The position numbers and the translations under genes are program-made. Positions 45,501 to 56,498 of a stretch of DNA of 64,000 nt are shown one piece after another. Origin of the DNA: Leptodontidium sp. MPI-SDFR-AT-0119 (taxonomy: Eukaryota > Ascomycota > Leotiomycetes > Helotiales > Leptodontidiaceae); NCBI GenBank assembly GCA_020726505.1, contig JAHLEZ010000001.1:4030001-4094000 (forward strand). The letters run 5' to 3'. Under the pieces are notes generated by a model. It was not told where the DNA came from, ran no database searches, and worked only from the letters and a program-made list of their open reading frames with translations. The first letter of the stretch is position 1. The number at the start of each line of letters is the position of its first letter.

Positions 45501-48500
45501 AATTGGAACCTCAGTCATCAGAGCATCAAAAGTAAACATTGAAGACGAACAATCCGGGCAAACATGCGGCTCTGCTAGCAAAGAAAGGGACGAGAAAAGG
45601 GGTTCATGTGTACATGCTTCAACTTGCATGACATTGCTGCCCAATGTCTTGCAGTCTCGAGGCTCTGCTTGAGTACTAACAATAGACAGTCACTTGTTGT
45701 CACTTTGTACTCGGTGACAAGGATGCACATTCCTCGAACAAACAAGACGGGCGTACTCGATTCGGACGCTGGAAGAAAAAAAAAACTTTTGATTCCATGG
45801 GAGGAATGCTCGCACAACATCCACCAGCATTCCATGTGTAACATCGCACAATTCGCAAGACATGCGCGGGAGACTACTGTATCTCTGCCATCCCGCACCA
45901 TCGTACCATAGTAGTATCTAGTGCCACACACCTTCAGATATCGTTTGGCTAAACTCGGGACGATCGCATGTATGTTGTAACACAGTACGCCCTGCTTTTG
46001 GCGTGGCGTATAGCGATACTCTTCTACTGGTATACCCCTGGCTGTGATCCGTGACTGTTCACGTCTCAAGTTTCATGTGAAAAGGATAACTGATGGATTG
46101 CGACCACAGAGGAAAATGTGGGAAGCTTTGCCGGGTTAGGCGGTGGTCAGCTGCATATTGATAGCTCCGGGAGAGTGGTGATTGGAGGAAGCTACGTTTG
46201 TTTGTATCTGGATGTTCGGGAAGGGAGCGAGGAAACATCCTGCGTGTCGATTTCGAGCGGGAAGAGGGGTGATGCGGGGTTAGTCGTCTCCTCTCCGTCC
46301 TTTTGCCTTTTGCGGGAGTGCTTTGATGTTTCTCCAGGTTTCCAGGAAACCAAAAGCACAATCCCTTGGCCGTCCGAGTTGTGCTGGTCGGCGAAATAAT
46401 GCTGTGCCCGGCTGTGGTGCGAGATAAAGAGGATCCAAGGATCGAAAGGCGATCGGAAAGATGCACTGATAGCTGCATTGCTGCAGCCTTTGTACTGCAG
46501 TGGGGCGCACACTGCTGCAGGGCGTCAACCCTCAGCCACCTGCAACATGAGACGCAGGTGGTGATTTCTTCTTCTTCGGTGCTACAAATTGTGGGTGTGC
46601 AGCGAATCTCCGCAAGGCTGTGACTATGTGAAGCATTGCGCTGTTGGGCCTCGCCGAGCAATGTAGCGGTAAGACCCAGTATGGAGTTCTTGATGCATGC
46701 ATGTATGACGACTACAGTGTTCTTTGCATGAGGTAAAACATTTGTCTCGTTGCATGCTGCAGCGCTTGACACCGAACGTTAGGTGGGTGATGAGGTGCAG
46801 ACGATTGCCGCTGCATTGCTACGCATCCACAGCACGAGCAGCTGCCATCCAACGAGAAAGACGCATACTAGGGTGGCCATTTCGAATTGAGTTCTAAGGT
46901 GGGAAAATAACGGCGCAATTAGCATTTCCCTCCACGTAGAAGTGTTTGTCGACCCAGGCTCATGATAGGAAGTGTCGCGGAAGATTTGGCTATATTAGGA
47001 CATCTCGGAGACCGACATCACGCCCGAGGGCTTCCTGTCTCGAGTTATTGTAGCCGGGTGCACTTTTGTTTGAAGGTGTGTAGCTCTCTGGGTAATGGCA
47101 TGGTCGTCCAATTGTAAGTTTGAAATTCGATAAGGCAACCCAGCCAAAAGAGGTCTTGTGGTCCTTCAGGTGACCCGGGCGAGAAAGGCAACGAGACGGT
47201 CCGCATTTGGTCCGCAAAACTGGGGCGCCTTGTTTCTCGAGGGAGGATGCTTCTCCCACACTCTTTTCGTCCGGCAAAAGCGAAGATGAAGTGGTGATGG
47301 ATACTCGAGCTTTTCTGCCATTTTCGCGACGACACTTGTTGATCGATGCTCTTTGGCGCGAGAATAGCTCAAGAAGTACAATACTGCATCGCCTAACTAG
47401 AGCACAACTAGTTCTGGACTAGGAAGACAAGGGTAAAGGAGAGTAGGCGCCTTACGCGGACAGCAGCTCTCGACATTCCAGAATAGCCAATCCAGTCGTG
47501 ATAGAGCACGGCTGATTCGGGCTTCATGTCTTCGCATCAAGCGAGTTATCCTCTTATTGACCTTTTAACTTGGAACATAAAGTTATATATTTGCCAAGCT
47601 CGTAAGAGCTCCTGCCTGTGCGGGAAGGAACAAATGGCTTTTGTAAGAGCTGAGAGTTCATGCTCCCTGAAAGTGTAAATCGGTGCTAGTGCTGATGTTG
47701 CTTCGATTGGAAATTGATAGCCAGAGGAATGAGTCTGCCTTGCATGTTTCCTTTTCCCTTCGCCCTGCTCGACCGTGAGACACTGGAGCCTCAATCCAGA
47801 CAGGCTGTGAGTGGCTGCCTAGAAAAGCTGCATGCACTGCCTCTCGAGCTGATAGATATGTTGCCCGTATCGGGCGAGGGCCACGACATGAAGGTCGACT
47901 GAAGAAGACCCGTCTCATGGTCAGAAATGCAAAGCGCGCGTTTGTCTTTAGACAACAAGGAGAAGACGAGCAAGTTGGGAGAGAGTATGTACTGCACCTT
48001 TCGTACCATAGGAAGGACAACACACGGAGTCGTGGATGTCCTGCACTGTAACCGAGACTCCAGACGAGAGGAGGAGAAGAGAGGAGAGATGTTGTGGTGG
48101 CTTGGGCTTACTCGGTGAAGGAGCTCGGCTAGTGCCAGCTTGCAGCCCAGGGATGCCAGCGTGCACGAATCAGCGCTGGGCCTCGCTCCACCGCTCAATG
48201 CCCCCTCCACTGTGTACCCCTCCATACCCCTCTCGCCATGGATGCCGCCGTGCCAATGCGCGAAAGCCACCAGCTCGACGACCATCATAACCATATATAC
48301 TCCCACCCACACCACCTCTTCTTACACCCTAACTTCGCGTACGCCTCACTTTCCAGACACCCTGCCGTCGAGGAAACAGAGAGATCGACACTGAGCCTCA
48401 AATAGTTCCGGGGATAAAGCTGGTCTTCCAAACCTGGTTATTAGACTCGCCCCTCGCCCTCGCCCGTCATCTTCCTTGCTTGAGCTTCATCAACCTCAAC

Positions 48501-48610
48501 TCCTTCCTACCTTGACCTCGCCCGACCTTACCGTCCCGAGCGAGGCTATTTTCCTTCACCACGCGCAAGCAATACACTCAAAGCTTCGCACCAACACGAC
48601 CAGACCAATC
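39590..48610. other. 9-kb gene-poor region
   Basis: No protein-coding gene with a recognisable domain or coherent exon chain is seen across 9 kb. Open frames of up to about 240 codons (for example minus-strand 46059-46772) look random: His/Ser/Cys-rich, no start context, no domain. The region holds a GGT microsatellite (40007-40034), GT and GA tracts (about 41000 and 41210), and AT-rich stretches (42500-43000, 44060-44500). No long tandem or inverted repeat or transposase was noticed by eye. The last 300 bases, with a TATA-like ATATATA at 48292-48298, are probably the promoter of the gene at 48611. Long non-coding RNA or decayed repeats are possible. Confidence 0.5.
40007..40034 (+). repeat. 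GGT trinucleotide microsatellite
   Basis: Nine uninterrupted GGT units in the 3' flank of LCB2. Confidence 0.9.
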
Positions 48611-50458
48611 ATGGCCTCTCACGGCGGCCCTCCTCCTCCGCCTCCTCCCCCGGGACACTTCCGACCTCCTCCAAATGGCGGACAACAACAGCAGCGTCCC
48701 CAAGGTCCCCCGGGTCCACCCCCGGGACAATTCATGGCTATGCCGATCCGCCAACCCCTCCAGCAGTCAGTCCGCATTCAGGACATCAGCCCTCCGAAGA
48801 TTTTGGATGATGCTGCGTGTTTGAAGAAATTGACCAGTTATGCGGTCTACACCATTAGGAAAGTCCCACCCCGCGATGCGCGAGAGAAGCCTACATGGGC
48901 GAGAGCAGAGGTGATCGAGGAGCAATTTCCCCAAGAAGATACCATCAAGAAAATAAAGAAGCTCAATGAGTCCAAGCGAACCGTGTCTGACAAGAAAGCC
49001 GCCCTTGCTCAATTCCAACAAGGGCAAATCACAAGCTTGCTTGACGACCTTGGATCCAGAGAGATGGACCAGAATTTCCAATGGTCGCTTGTGCAGATCG
49101 ATCGAAAGGAAAAGCCCGTCAGTGGTGCACAGAGAACCAGCAAGAAAGCGCTATACGAAACCGTTACTATGACGGTGTACATCAAACGAGCGCCTCACGG
49201 GGATGTCAATCCAATTCAGTTGTACCAGGCCATAGAGAGGATGAAGGCGGACAGATTGAGACCTCCCCCACCCCCTCCACAACCACCACAACAACCAAAA
49301 CCACAGCTGCCGCCGCAACAGCAGGGCGGAGGAGGACAGGGTGGTGGTCCAGGGGGCGGACAAGGAGGCCCTCAAGGTCCAAATCAACAGCAAGGCGGAA
49401 ATCGAGCTCCACCCCCACCACCAGGATTCGTCCAAGTCAACAAGAACGGGCCTGCTCCGGCTGGCAACAACAAGCCTCAAGTCGTGAAGCAACCACAGAA
49501 AGGAGGGAAAAACCGTCCACCAAAGAAGTACCATGACCGAGGTGGCAGCTCAAGTTCCTCGGGCTCGGGCTCTGACTCTGATGATTCGGGTGACGAAAGT
49601 AGCTCCGGTTCATCGGACGAGGAATCCTCGGTGACAACCATGAGTGCTGAGTCCAAACATCAAAGGAGGCACAGCAAGAGTGCGACACGCAGGCATAGCT
49701 TCCATCGTGAATCTCGTCCCAAGTACTATCTTGAGGCTCGTTCGCCTTCACCTCCTCGCCATCGAGCGAGCGATGCATTCGGAGGCATTCCTGCCCAGCA
49801 TCGGCCGTACGTACCTGACGTACCTCGTGCAGCGCCAGGTATCGATCCGATCACTTCGGCATACCAAGCTGGAAAGCAAGATGCAATAGCTGAGAGGTTT
49901 GGTGTGGATCGACTTGCCCAACAGCCACAACAGATCATCCAGCCTGTTATAGAACGCATCATCGAGCCTAGACCAGTCGTGTCATATGGTCGTATGGAGC
50001 CTCACTTTGCTGAGCGTCCTCGACTCATTGAGCCTCGATACATCGACGACAGATATGTTGATGACTTGCGTTCTGTCGAAGACGATTTCATCGTGAGGCA
50101 GCGTCGGGCTGAGGAGTACATTGATCGAAGGCCGATTGATCTCGATCGAAGACCGATTGAACATGACAGAAGACCCCTTGAGCCAAGAGAGTTCTTCGAC
50201 CGTCGACCAAGCGACTTTGAGCGACGGCCACTTGAGAGGCCCGAGTTCTTCGAGAGGCGACACAGCGAAGTTCGTCCTTTTGAACGAAGGGAGCCAAGGC
50301 AAGAATACTTCGACCGATCACCGATTGGGCGAGATTTCCCACGACACTCTTCTCCCACAAGAGTCTTTCCAGGAGACCCTCATCCCTTCGCACCGACTCC
50401 ACTTCCCCGACGCTACCCTGTCGCTTCAAGTGCTAGTAGTAGTAGCTACGGTTGGTAG
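48611..50458 (+). CDS. Pro-, Gln- and Arg-rich disordered protein, unknown function
   Basis: A single-exon protein of 615 aa from ATG 48611 (context CATCATGGC). I do not recognise a named family. The first 50 residues are poly-Pro/Gly. Residues about 60-205 look folded: ACLKKLTSYAVYTIRKV, a helix-rich charged middle, and YETVTMTVYIKRAP. Next come poly-Pro and Gln/Gly-rich tracts and an acidic Ser run (SSSSGSGSDSDDSGDESSSG), and then a C-terminal repeat region with many DRRP-type units (RRPIDLDRRPIEHDRRPLE, EFFDRRPSDFERRPLERPEF). Such composition is typical of RNA-binding, condensate-forming or cytoskeletal scaffold proteins; this is inference. Confidence 0.82.
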   Translation: MASHGGPPPPPPPPGHFRPPPNGGQQQQRPQGPPGPPPGQFMAMPIRQPLQQSVRIQDISPPKILDDAACLKKLTSYAVYTIRKVPPRDAREKPTWARAEVIEEQFPQEDTIKKIKKLNESKRTVSDKKAALAQFQQGQITSLLDDLGSREMDQNFQWSLVQIDRKEKPVSGAQRTSKKALYETVTMTVYIKRAPHGDVNPIQLYQAIERMKADRLRPPPPPPQPPQQPKPQLPPQQQGGGGQGGGPGGGQGGPQGPNQQQGGNRAPPPPPGFVQVNKNGPAPAGNNKPQVVKQPQKGGKNRPPKKYHDRGGSSSSSGSGSDSDDSGDESSSGSSDEESSVTTMSAESKHQRRHSKSATRRHSFHRESRPKYYLEARSPSPPRHRASDAFGGIPAQHRPYVPDVPRAAPGIDPITSAYQAGKQDAIAERFGVDRLAQQPQQIIQPVIERIIEPRPVVSYGRMEPHFAERPRLIEPRYIDDRYVDDLRSVEDDFIVRQRRAEEYIDRRPIDLDRRPIEHDRRPLEPREFFDRRPSDFERRPLERPEFFERRHSEVRPFERREPRQEYFDRSPIGRDFPRHSSPTRVFPGDPHPFAPTPLPRRYPVASSASSSSYGW

Positions 50459-51468
50459 TTATTTTTTGGTCTTTCATTGCTGTCCCGGGATCTTGGGTGC
50501 TCAAATGATAGGACTGTTCTGATTTGTCTCGGCGTTTAACTCTCAATGGCCAGGGTTGTAACATGGATCTGTTGTTCACGCTCAGCGTTGTTATATATGT
50601 TTGGGTATGGGGGGACTTTTGCGAACTTGTTGATATCCCTCGCTGTACTTTGGCGGTATTGTTATTATTAGGACAGATGAATGAAGGGAGGCAAAAAAAA
50701 GAGGCCGGCCCACGAATCGAAGTCTATATATCCCTCACCAGATGCTATTCGGTGTACTAGTTAAAACTTTAACTTGAGATTCAACCTACATTTTCGTGCA
50801 CTTCCACTGGGAGCCTGGGGAAAATGCAAAGTGAAGATATTCTCACAGTGCAGGCCACTGCCTTTTATGCGTGACTTGATAGCTTTGGGGGTGTGGGATG
50901 GCCCTTGGATGAGAGGCTTTCTGCATGAATGCCCAAATCATATTGGGTGGCCCTCTACAAATCAGATGCTGGTACGATGCATCTCGCTCCTTGAAGTATC
51001 CTGGAGCTCTTCGTTGGCAGTCTGTTGGACGCGGGGGACAAATGTCCGTGTACTCAAACACAGATTTGGTGACCAATTACTCGACTCCAAGCAATTGATC
51101 CCATGAGCCATTGGTTTCATGAAACCGTACATGACTTCGCTTCTGCCCTTACGACCCCGAGACAGAGCGATATCGCAAGAGGCGTGGGATATGTGCGGTA
51201 CAGTACTGTAGGTACCTATATTCGTAGTACATATGAGAAGAAGAAATAACCACGGGAGGTCGCGAGAATTTTCGGTTCTCCCGCGTCCTTTCTTTGGTGG
51301 GGCAGCCCAGCCCAGCTCCTCTGCCCCGCCGAACCACAACACCAAAGAACCCCTCAAGTCGCACGCTTTTGAAGACTTTGAAAGCAACATCATTTTTCAC
51401 AAGTATCAGATACATTCGCCGATTACTACGAATTCTCTTTCAAGATACCCATATCACCAATCGCAATC
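50459..51468. other. Intergenic region with palindrome, TPI promoter
   Basis: About 1 kb. The perfect 12-bp palindrome TACAGTACTGTA lies at 51199-51210, about 260 bases before the TPI ATG. No gene seen. Confidence 0.5.
51199..51210. promoter_or_regulatory. Palindrome TACAGTACTGTA upstream of TPI
   Basis: The same core as the 16-bp palindrome at 31661-31676. Here it is embedded in GGTACAGTACTGTAGGTACC. Possible shared promoter motif; function unknown. Confidence 0.35.
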
Positions 51469-52480
51469 ATGCCTCGTCAATTCTTCGTCGGCGGTAACTT
51501 CAAGATGTCAGTACCCCTCATTGGGATGGAAGAGCTGAAAAGGGTCCGAATGAGAAGCTGATTGTGGTGGCACATAGGAATGGCTCTGTTGATGGCATCA
51601 AGAAGATCATTGGGTATCTCAATGATGCTAAATTGGACTCTAACGTTGGTCAGTACCTCTGTTCTGCTGTTCTGTTGAAACTATCTCTTCTTTTCCCAAC
51701 AAAACTCCGAGTGCAAGAGCTATGAACAAGCACTTAGTGAGGATATTAAAACTATTCCCATCATTGCTAACTCTTTATACTTATCTGCAGAGGTTGTCAT
51801 TGCCCCACCATCCCTCTACCTCCTCCTCGCCCGCGAGCATCTCAAGCCAGGTCTCGAAGTTGCTGCCCAGAATGTCTTCGACAAGCCCAACGGAGCTTTC
51901 ACTGGTGAGATCTCAGTCGATCAACTCAAGGACAGTAACATCACCTGGACTCTCCTTGGCCACTCCGAGCGCCGTGTCATCCTCCAAGAAGACGACGTAT
52001 TCGTCGCCAACAAGACCAAGGCTGCCCTCGATGGTGGAATCGGCGTTATTTTCTGCTGCGGAGAGACTTTGGAACAGCGAGAGAGCGGGAAGACCATTGA
52101 TGTTGTCACCGCACAATTGAAGGCCGTCAAGGACAAGTTGCAAGATTGGTCCAAGATCGTCATTGCGTATGAGCCAATCTGGGCTATTGGAACCGGCAAG
52201 GTTGCGAGCACCGAGCAGGCCCAGGAGGTCCATGCTGCTATCCGCTCGTGGTTGAAGACCGAGGTCAGCGAGAAGGCTTCTGATGAGACGAGAATCATCT
52301 ACGGAGGTAGCGTCAGCGAGAAGAACTGCAAGGATTTGGCCAAACAGCCCGATATTGATGGGTTCTTGGTTGGAGGTGCTTCCCTCAAGCCTGCTTGTGA
52401 GTTACTCCTCTACTTGTATTTCTGGTATATGAGAAGGCTAATAGAAAATAGTTGTGGACATCATTAACTCCCACTTGTGA
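51469..52480 (+). CDS. TPI1: Triosephosphate isomerase
   Basis: Glycolytic enzyme interconverting dihydroxyacetone phosphate and glyceraldehyde-3-phosphate in the cytosol. Exons: 51469-51506, 51578-51648, 51791-52396, 52452-52480; 247 aa, normal for the family. Catalytic residues are present: Lys12 in GGNFKMNG, His94 in LLGHSERR and Glu164 in AYEPIWAIGTGK; the phosphate-gripping loop 6 follows directly, and IIYGGSVS and GFLVGGASLKP close the barrel. The last exon is only 29 nt and supplies the FVDIINSHL end. Introns 1 and 2 both use the donor GTCAGT. Confidence 0.97.
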
Positions 52481-52906
52481 CTGCAAGGTGTTAACGAACA
52501 TTCACGGCTGTAAATGAGGATACTATGAGTGATATGACATCTCCACTACTAGGGTAGCAGCAGAATGAAGTTTATGAAGTATAAGTAAAACAAGTATCAG
52601 TTTTGTGATTCCTGTGGCCTTTCCTAAGCCAATTCCCCCAATCAAGGACCAAATACAAGTATCAAAGAGGAAACCCATGTGATAGGCCTCTACCAGAGAT
52701 CATACCGGAGTTAGCACATCTTCTTCGCTTGCAAATATCTTGGGCATCAGGACAGAAGATTCACCGATGTATCGTCGAGCCATGCCATAGGAATACCTCA
52801 TTGACTCTCTCAAATTATCTATACCCTAGTGCTAGATGTGGCATCGCAGCTGTCTCTAGATTCCTCTCCAAACCCCCTGCCAATATCCATAGTATAAACC
52901 AAAGCA
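52481..52906. other. Intergenic spacer
   Basis: About 430 bases; no gene seen. Confidence 0.5.
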
Positions 52907-53272
52907 ATGCTTATCTCAGCCATCCTCGACGTGCGTAAACAAATACTGAGCATCCTCAAGTATATTCCATATCTGCTGCTGCGGCCAGTTTTGAGCCGGG
53001 TTCTGAGTCCTCAGCTACTCTCTGGTGCAATGGGTATCGTACTGGCTCTGCTCGTCCTCCAAGCACTAGCCGAGTACATGTTCTTCTGGGCTTTCAACCT
53101 CACAGTCTCCATGATCGAGAAGGCTTTTCCGGAAGCCTTCAACTTCATCTGGTGGGTTCTGGTAGCAGCGCTTGCTGTGCTAGTGGGTTTGCAGGTGTTC
53201 ATGATAGTAGATGCCACGGAAACAGAGCTGATGAGCGGCAGCAAGATGGCAATACCTGGAGGTTCAATATGA
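52907..53272 (+). CDS. Small two-TM membrane protein, unknown
   Basis: A single-exon frame of 121 aa with an ATG start. It has an amphipathic, basic N-terminal part, two strong hydrophobic segments (about residues 38-63 and 78-101) and a short polar tail ending GGSI. This is a coherent small membrane protein rather than random sequence, but no family is recognised. It is convergent with the mL43 gene, with about 150 bases between the stops. Confidence 0.55.
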   Translation: MLISAILDVRKQILSILKYIPYLLLRPVLSRVLSPQLLSGAMGIVLALLVLQALAEYMFFWAFNLTVSMIEKAFPEAFNFIWWVLVAALAVLVGLQVFMIVDATETELMSGSKMAIPGGSI

Positions 53273-53424
53273 GACGGCAAAGAGTGTGGAAATAACATAA
53301 CAGGGTAGAGGATATCTTGCTCGAAATCCCTACATACAATCATACAGCTCAAAAGTATACACATCTGCCCATCCCAAACGCCGTGAATGCATACATATGA
53401 TACAGCTCTCCTTCCATCCACCCC

Positions 53425-53948
53425 TTATACATGCATCCCACCTCCATGGTAAGGACTCCATACACCTCTGACCGAGTCCTTAATACTCGTCACCGGCTTC
53501 TTGACTCTCTTCAACTTCTCCCCGCTAGCATCTCTCAGCAGCTCCGCCTTCTGCAATATTTGTTCCTTTTCCAAATTCCTCACACAGATAGCCTTCTGGC
53601 GGTTCGACCCGGACCCAAGGTAATGGGCAATGATAACTGGATGTTTACTTGGTCTTGGAGAGACGCATATTTCGATCGCTGGGTTTGCGGCTGCGAATCG
53701 GGAGAGGGTGTTGCGTAGAAAGGAGCTAGAATAATGGTCAGATGGATGGTTCTTACTGGAGGGTTGAGTCCTTACTTCATGCCCTTTGACGAACCCCAAG
53801 TATCGCAATAGTGAAAGTCCATCCGTCGACACTGAAGGATAAAGCTGGAGACGCCATTCTGCAAAGCAATTAGTGATTGATAGACCGGCTTGATTTAACT
53901 TCAACATACCTGGCTCACTGTAGCTTTTCTTATTCCTTGGACAACCAT
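53425..53948 (-). CDS. MRPL51: Mitochondrial large-subunit ribosomal protein mL43 (Mrpl51 family)
   Basis: Component of the mitochondrial 54S subunit, with a thioredoxin-like fold. Exons on the minus strand: 53948-53910, 53858-53776, 53725-53425; 140 aa. The short first exon (MVVQGIRKATVSQ) is joined to NGVSSFILQCRRMDFHYCD, and exon 2 ends in the conserved WGSSKGMNSF motif completed across the intron. Exon 3 has FAAANPAIEICVSPRPSKHP, the KAICVRNL strand and AELLRDASGEKLKR, all typical of the family. The upstream divergent region shared with the U1-70K gene contains an E-box CACGTG at 54110-54115. Confidence 0.93.
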
Positions 53949-54388
53949 TGTGAGGCTTCTGTCGTCCCAGAAACTTGCAACACAAGGGAATTAGTGTTTT
54001 GGAGATGAAGCTGGCGTCTCTGGAGTGCTTTACCGTGCCTTTAGAGTACTCTGCGCCGTATGCTGCGTCGAAGTTGAGGTCCTCAAAATAAAAATGGGTC
54101 GCTTTGGTTCACGTGAAGCTGAGGCGCGCAACCTGGAAAATTAAGGCCAGCTCCAAAGGGATTTGATTTGCGACGCGACACTTCTTCCCTTCAAACAACA
54201 CCTTCAACTCGACCACACAACTATCATCCCAATTCGATTCTGCGATTGGGTCTGTCTAGAAAACTTTGCGACCAGCCTAGGTCTGGTATCAGCAGAGCTC
54301 TTCGACTACGACCAAGTAGCTCTTGCGCTCCTAGCTTCAACTCACTCTTTCCTGCCTACTGCGACCATCCTAAGTAAAATCATCAGCA
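53949..54388. promoter_or_regulatory. Divergent promoter of mL43 and U1-70K
   Basis: A 440-base region between two divergent ATGs. It contains CACGTG at 54110-54115 and probably both promoters. No other gene seen. Confidence 0.5.
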
Positions 54389-55976
54389 ATGACAGACAAA
54401 CTACCCCCAAATCTCCTCGCGTTATTCGCACCTCGACCGCCTCTTCGATGGGTTCCTCCTTCCGATCATCCTGCAGAGGACAGAAAGACCGCCAACATCA
54501 CCGGAATCGCCTCGTTCCTGCCCCAGCTCGCAGAATACAAGGAGACCGACAAATACGAGCCAACGGAATCGTGGCTGCAGAAGAAGGATCGCATCAAGGC
54601 GGAGAAGAAAGCTGCTCAAGAAGCTCTCTTGAAGAACCCTGCTGCATGTGAGGGCGACCCAACCTGTTTCGACTACCTTTATCTTCACCTTGTCCGACTT
54701 CCGGGCATGTTGTCTAGTATTGAACATATGTGCTGACCATTTATCTCTAGACAAGCCAGATGAGGATCCAAACATCAGGGGCGATGCATTCAAGACCCTG
54801 ATCGTTGCGCGACTCAGTTACGATGCGAACGACCAGGATATTGAGCGGGAGTTCTCGAGATTCGGACCCATTGAGAGAGTATGTTGCACCGGAGCATTTG
54901 GGTAACTCTAACTAACAATCCGCAGATTCGCATTGTTGTTGATACCCATCAAGATGAGAAGCCAAACAAGAAGAAAAAGAAGCATCGTGGATATGCATTC
55001 GTTGTCTTCGAGCGAGAGAAGGATATGAGAGGTAAAACTTGACCACCCCCATCCCCCAACAGCCTGCTCCACTGGATCGATTATTTGTAAAGATGGCCCT
55101 CAAGCTGCCTGTCTTTTCTTTACTGTCTCTGCCCATTCAAGGTATAGTTTGGGCTACATGACTGACAAATGCGCCTTGCTCGCGCTTCATAGCTGCTCTA
55201 GAAAACTGTGATGGTATTCGCATCAAGGACCGAAGAATCAAAGTCGACGTAAGTATTTAAGATATCTTAGTCTGAGTTTCGCTGATTTCAAACAGGTACA
55301 AAGAGCCAAGACTGTCCGTGGATGGCTTCCTCGTCGTCTTGGTGGTGGACTTGGTGGTCGCGGTTACACCAAGGCAGTACCTCCAAGACCTTCTGGACCT
55401 GGATTCGGCGGACCATCTGGCCCTGGTGGATTCAGAGGAGGTGGATTCCGGGGTGGGTTCGACAGAGGCCGAGGTGGAGGAGGTTTCCGTGGAGGAGGAA
55501 ATTTCCAAGACCGAGGCGGATATGGCGGAGGAGGAGGGGGAGGCAGAGGAGGGATCGGATACCAAGGCTCAGGATTCTCCAGAGGAGGCGGTTACAACTC
55601 CAACGTCCCAGCCAACGCTCCTGCTGGACCTCAAGGTGGCCGAGGCGGTTTCTCTAGAGGGGGCTATGGTGGCTCTCCTGATCGCAATAGCTTCCCTGAT
55701 CGTAATGGTGGCTCAGGTGGTGGGTACTCACGTGGAGGAGATGGCTATTCTCGTGGTGGTGATGGACGCTCATCCTACGGTGGAGGTGGACCAAGACCGA
55801 GTGGAAGCAACAATGAGCCGGTAAGACCAAGGGATGGACCCAGAGACGGCCCCCCAAGAGATGGTTACAGAGATTCTGGGTACGATCGGCCACGCGAAGA
55901 CGACTCCCGAAAACGCCAATACGAAGGCAACGGCTATGAAGATTCTCGGGATCCTCGCAAGCTTAGAAGATACTAG
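54389..55976 (+). CDS. SNP1: U1 small nuclear ribonucleoprotein 70 kDa (U1-70K, Snp1)
   Basis: Spliceosomal protein that binds U1 snRNA stem-loop I and helps recognise 5' splice sites. Exons: 54389-54647, 54751-54878, 54926-55031, 55193-55248, 55296-55976; 409 aa. The N-terminal U1-70K domain is clear: LPPNLLALFAPRPPLRWVPP. The RRM has RNP2 LIVARL and RNP1 RGYAFVVF, and after the RRM comes RRIKVDVQRAKTVRGWLPRR. The C-terminal half is an RGG/Gly-rich and Arg/Asp-rich low-complexity tail with many GGYGG and SRGG units ending RKLRRY, replacing the RS/RD domain of animals. All four intron joints keep phase. Confidence 0.96.
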
Positions 55977-56498
55977 GTGGCTGGTTACGGGTTTGTCTGA
56001 TGGTGGGTTTTCATCAGTCTTTCTTCCCTTCACCACAGGGGTAAGCGGTTCCGATGCAACATTTCCACGAAAGGTAGTATGCCATCTTACAACTTACCCA
56101 TTCTCGACTGCTTTCCGGATGCCAGATACTCCAATTTCATCACGGTAATATCAACGCTGCGACTCACCGACTGCTTGGGGGTTTCAGGGGTACTTTTCGA
56201 GGTTACTTTCACAACTTGTATTCATTGCTTTGGTTGAGCATAAAACGGTTCTGGTTGGGGGGTAAAGTGGGAGGTAAAGTCAGAGGTAAGAGGGCATTGC
56301 AACGTCTGGCCATCTGACCTTGATTCTCAGGGGACTTTACTTGTATCATCACGAATTGCGGGAAATGGATGGTAAGAAAGGTAGCCCAGGCAGCAAAATT
56401 TGTTCTTTTGGTTTCCGAAGGTAGCGCCGTCCAACGCCATAATGTTTCCCTAACCTGTATAATACGACAGAAAATAGGACACAGGCATTTTGAGTGTT
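55977..56498. other. Convergent intergenic spacer
   Basis: The 3' ends of the U1-70K and MRT4 genes, about 520 bases; no gene seen. Confidence 0.5.

Noticed and set aside
45575..46069. A 164-codon minus-strand open frame
   Set aside because: No domain, begins without a convincing start, and contains repeated Cys/His as expected from chance translation.
46059..46772. A 237-codon minus-strand open frame in the gene desert
   Set aside because: Composition is random-looking (His/Ser/Cys-rich), no domain, no signal peptide, no start context; overlaps other frames of equal quality.
47791..48315. A 174-codon minus-strand open frame upstream of the Pro-rich gene
   Set aside because: Lies in the probable promoter and leader of the gene at 48611 and has no recognisable features.
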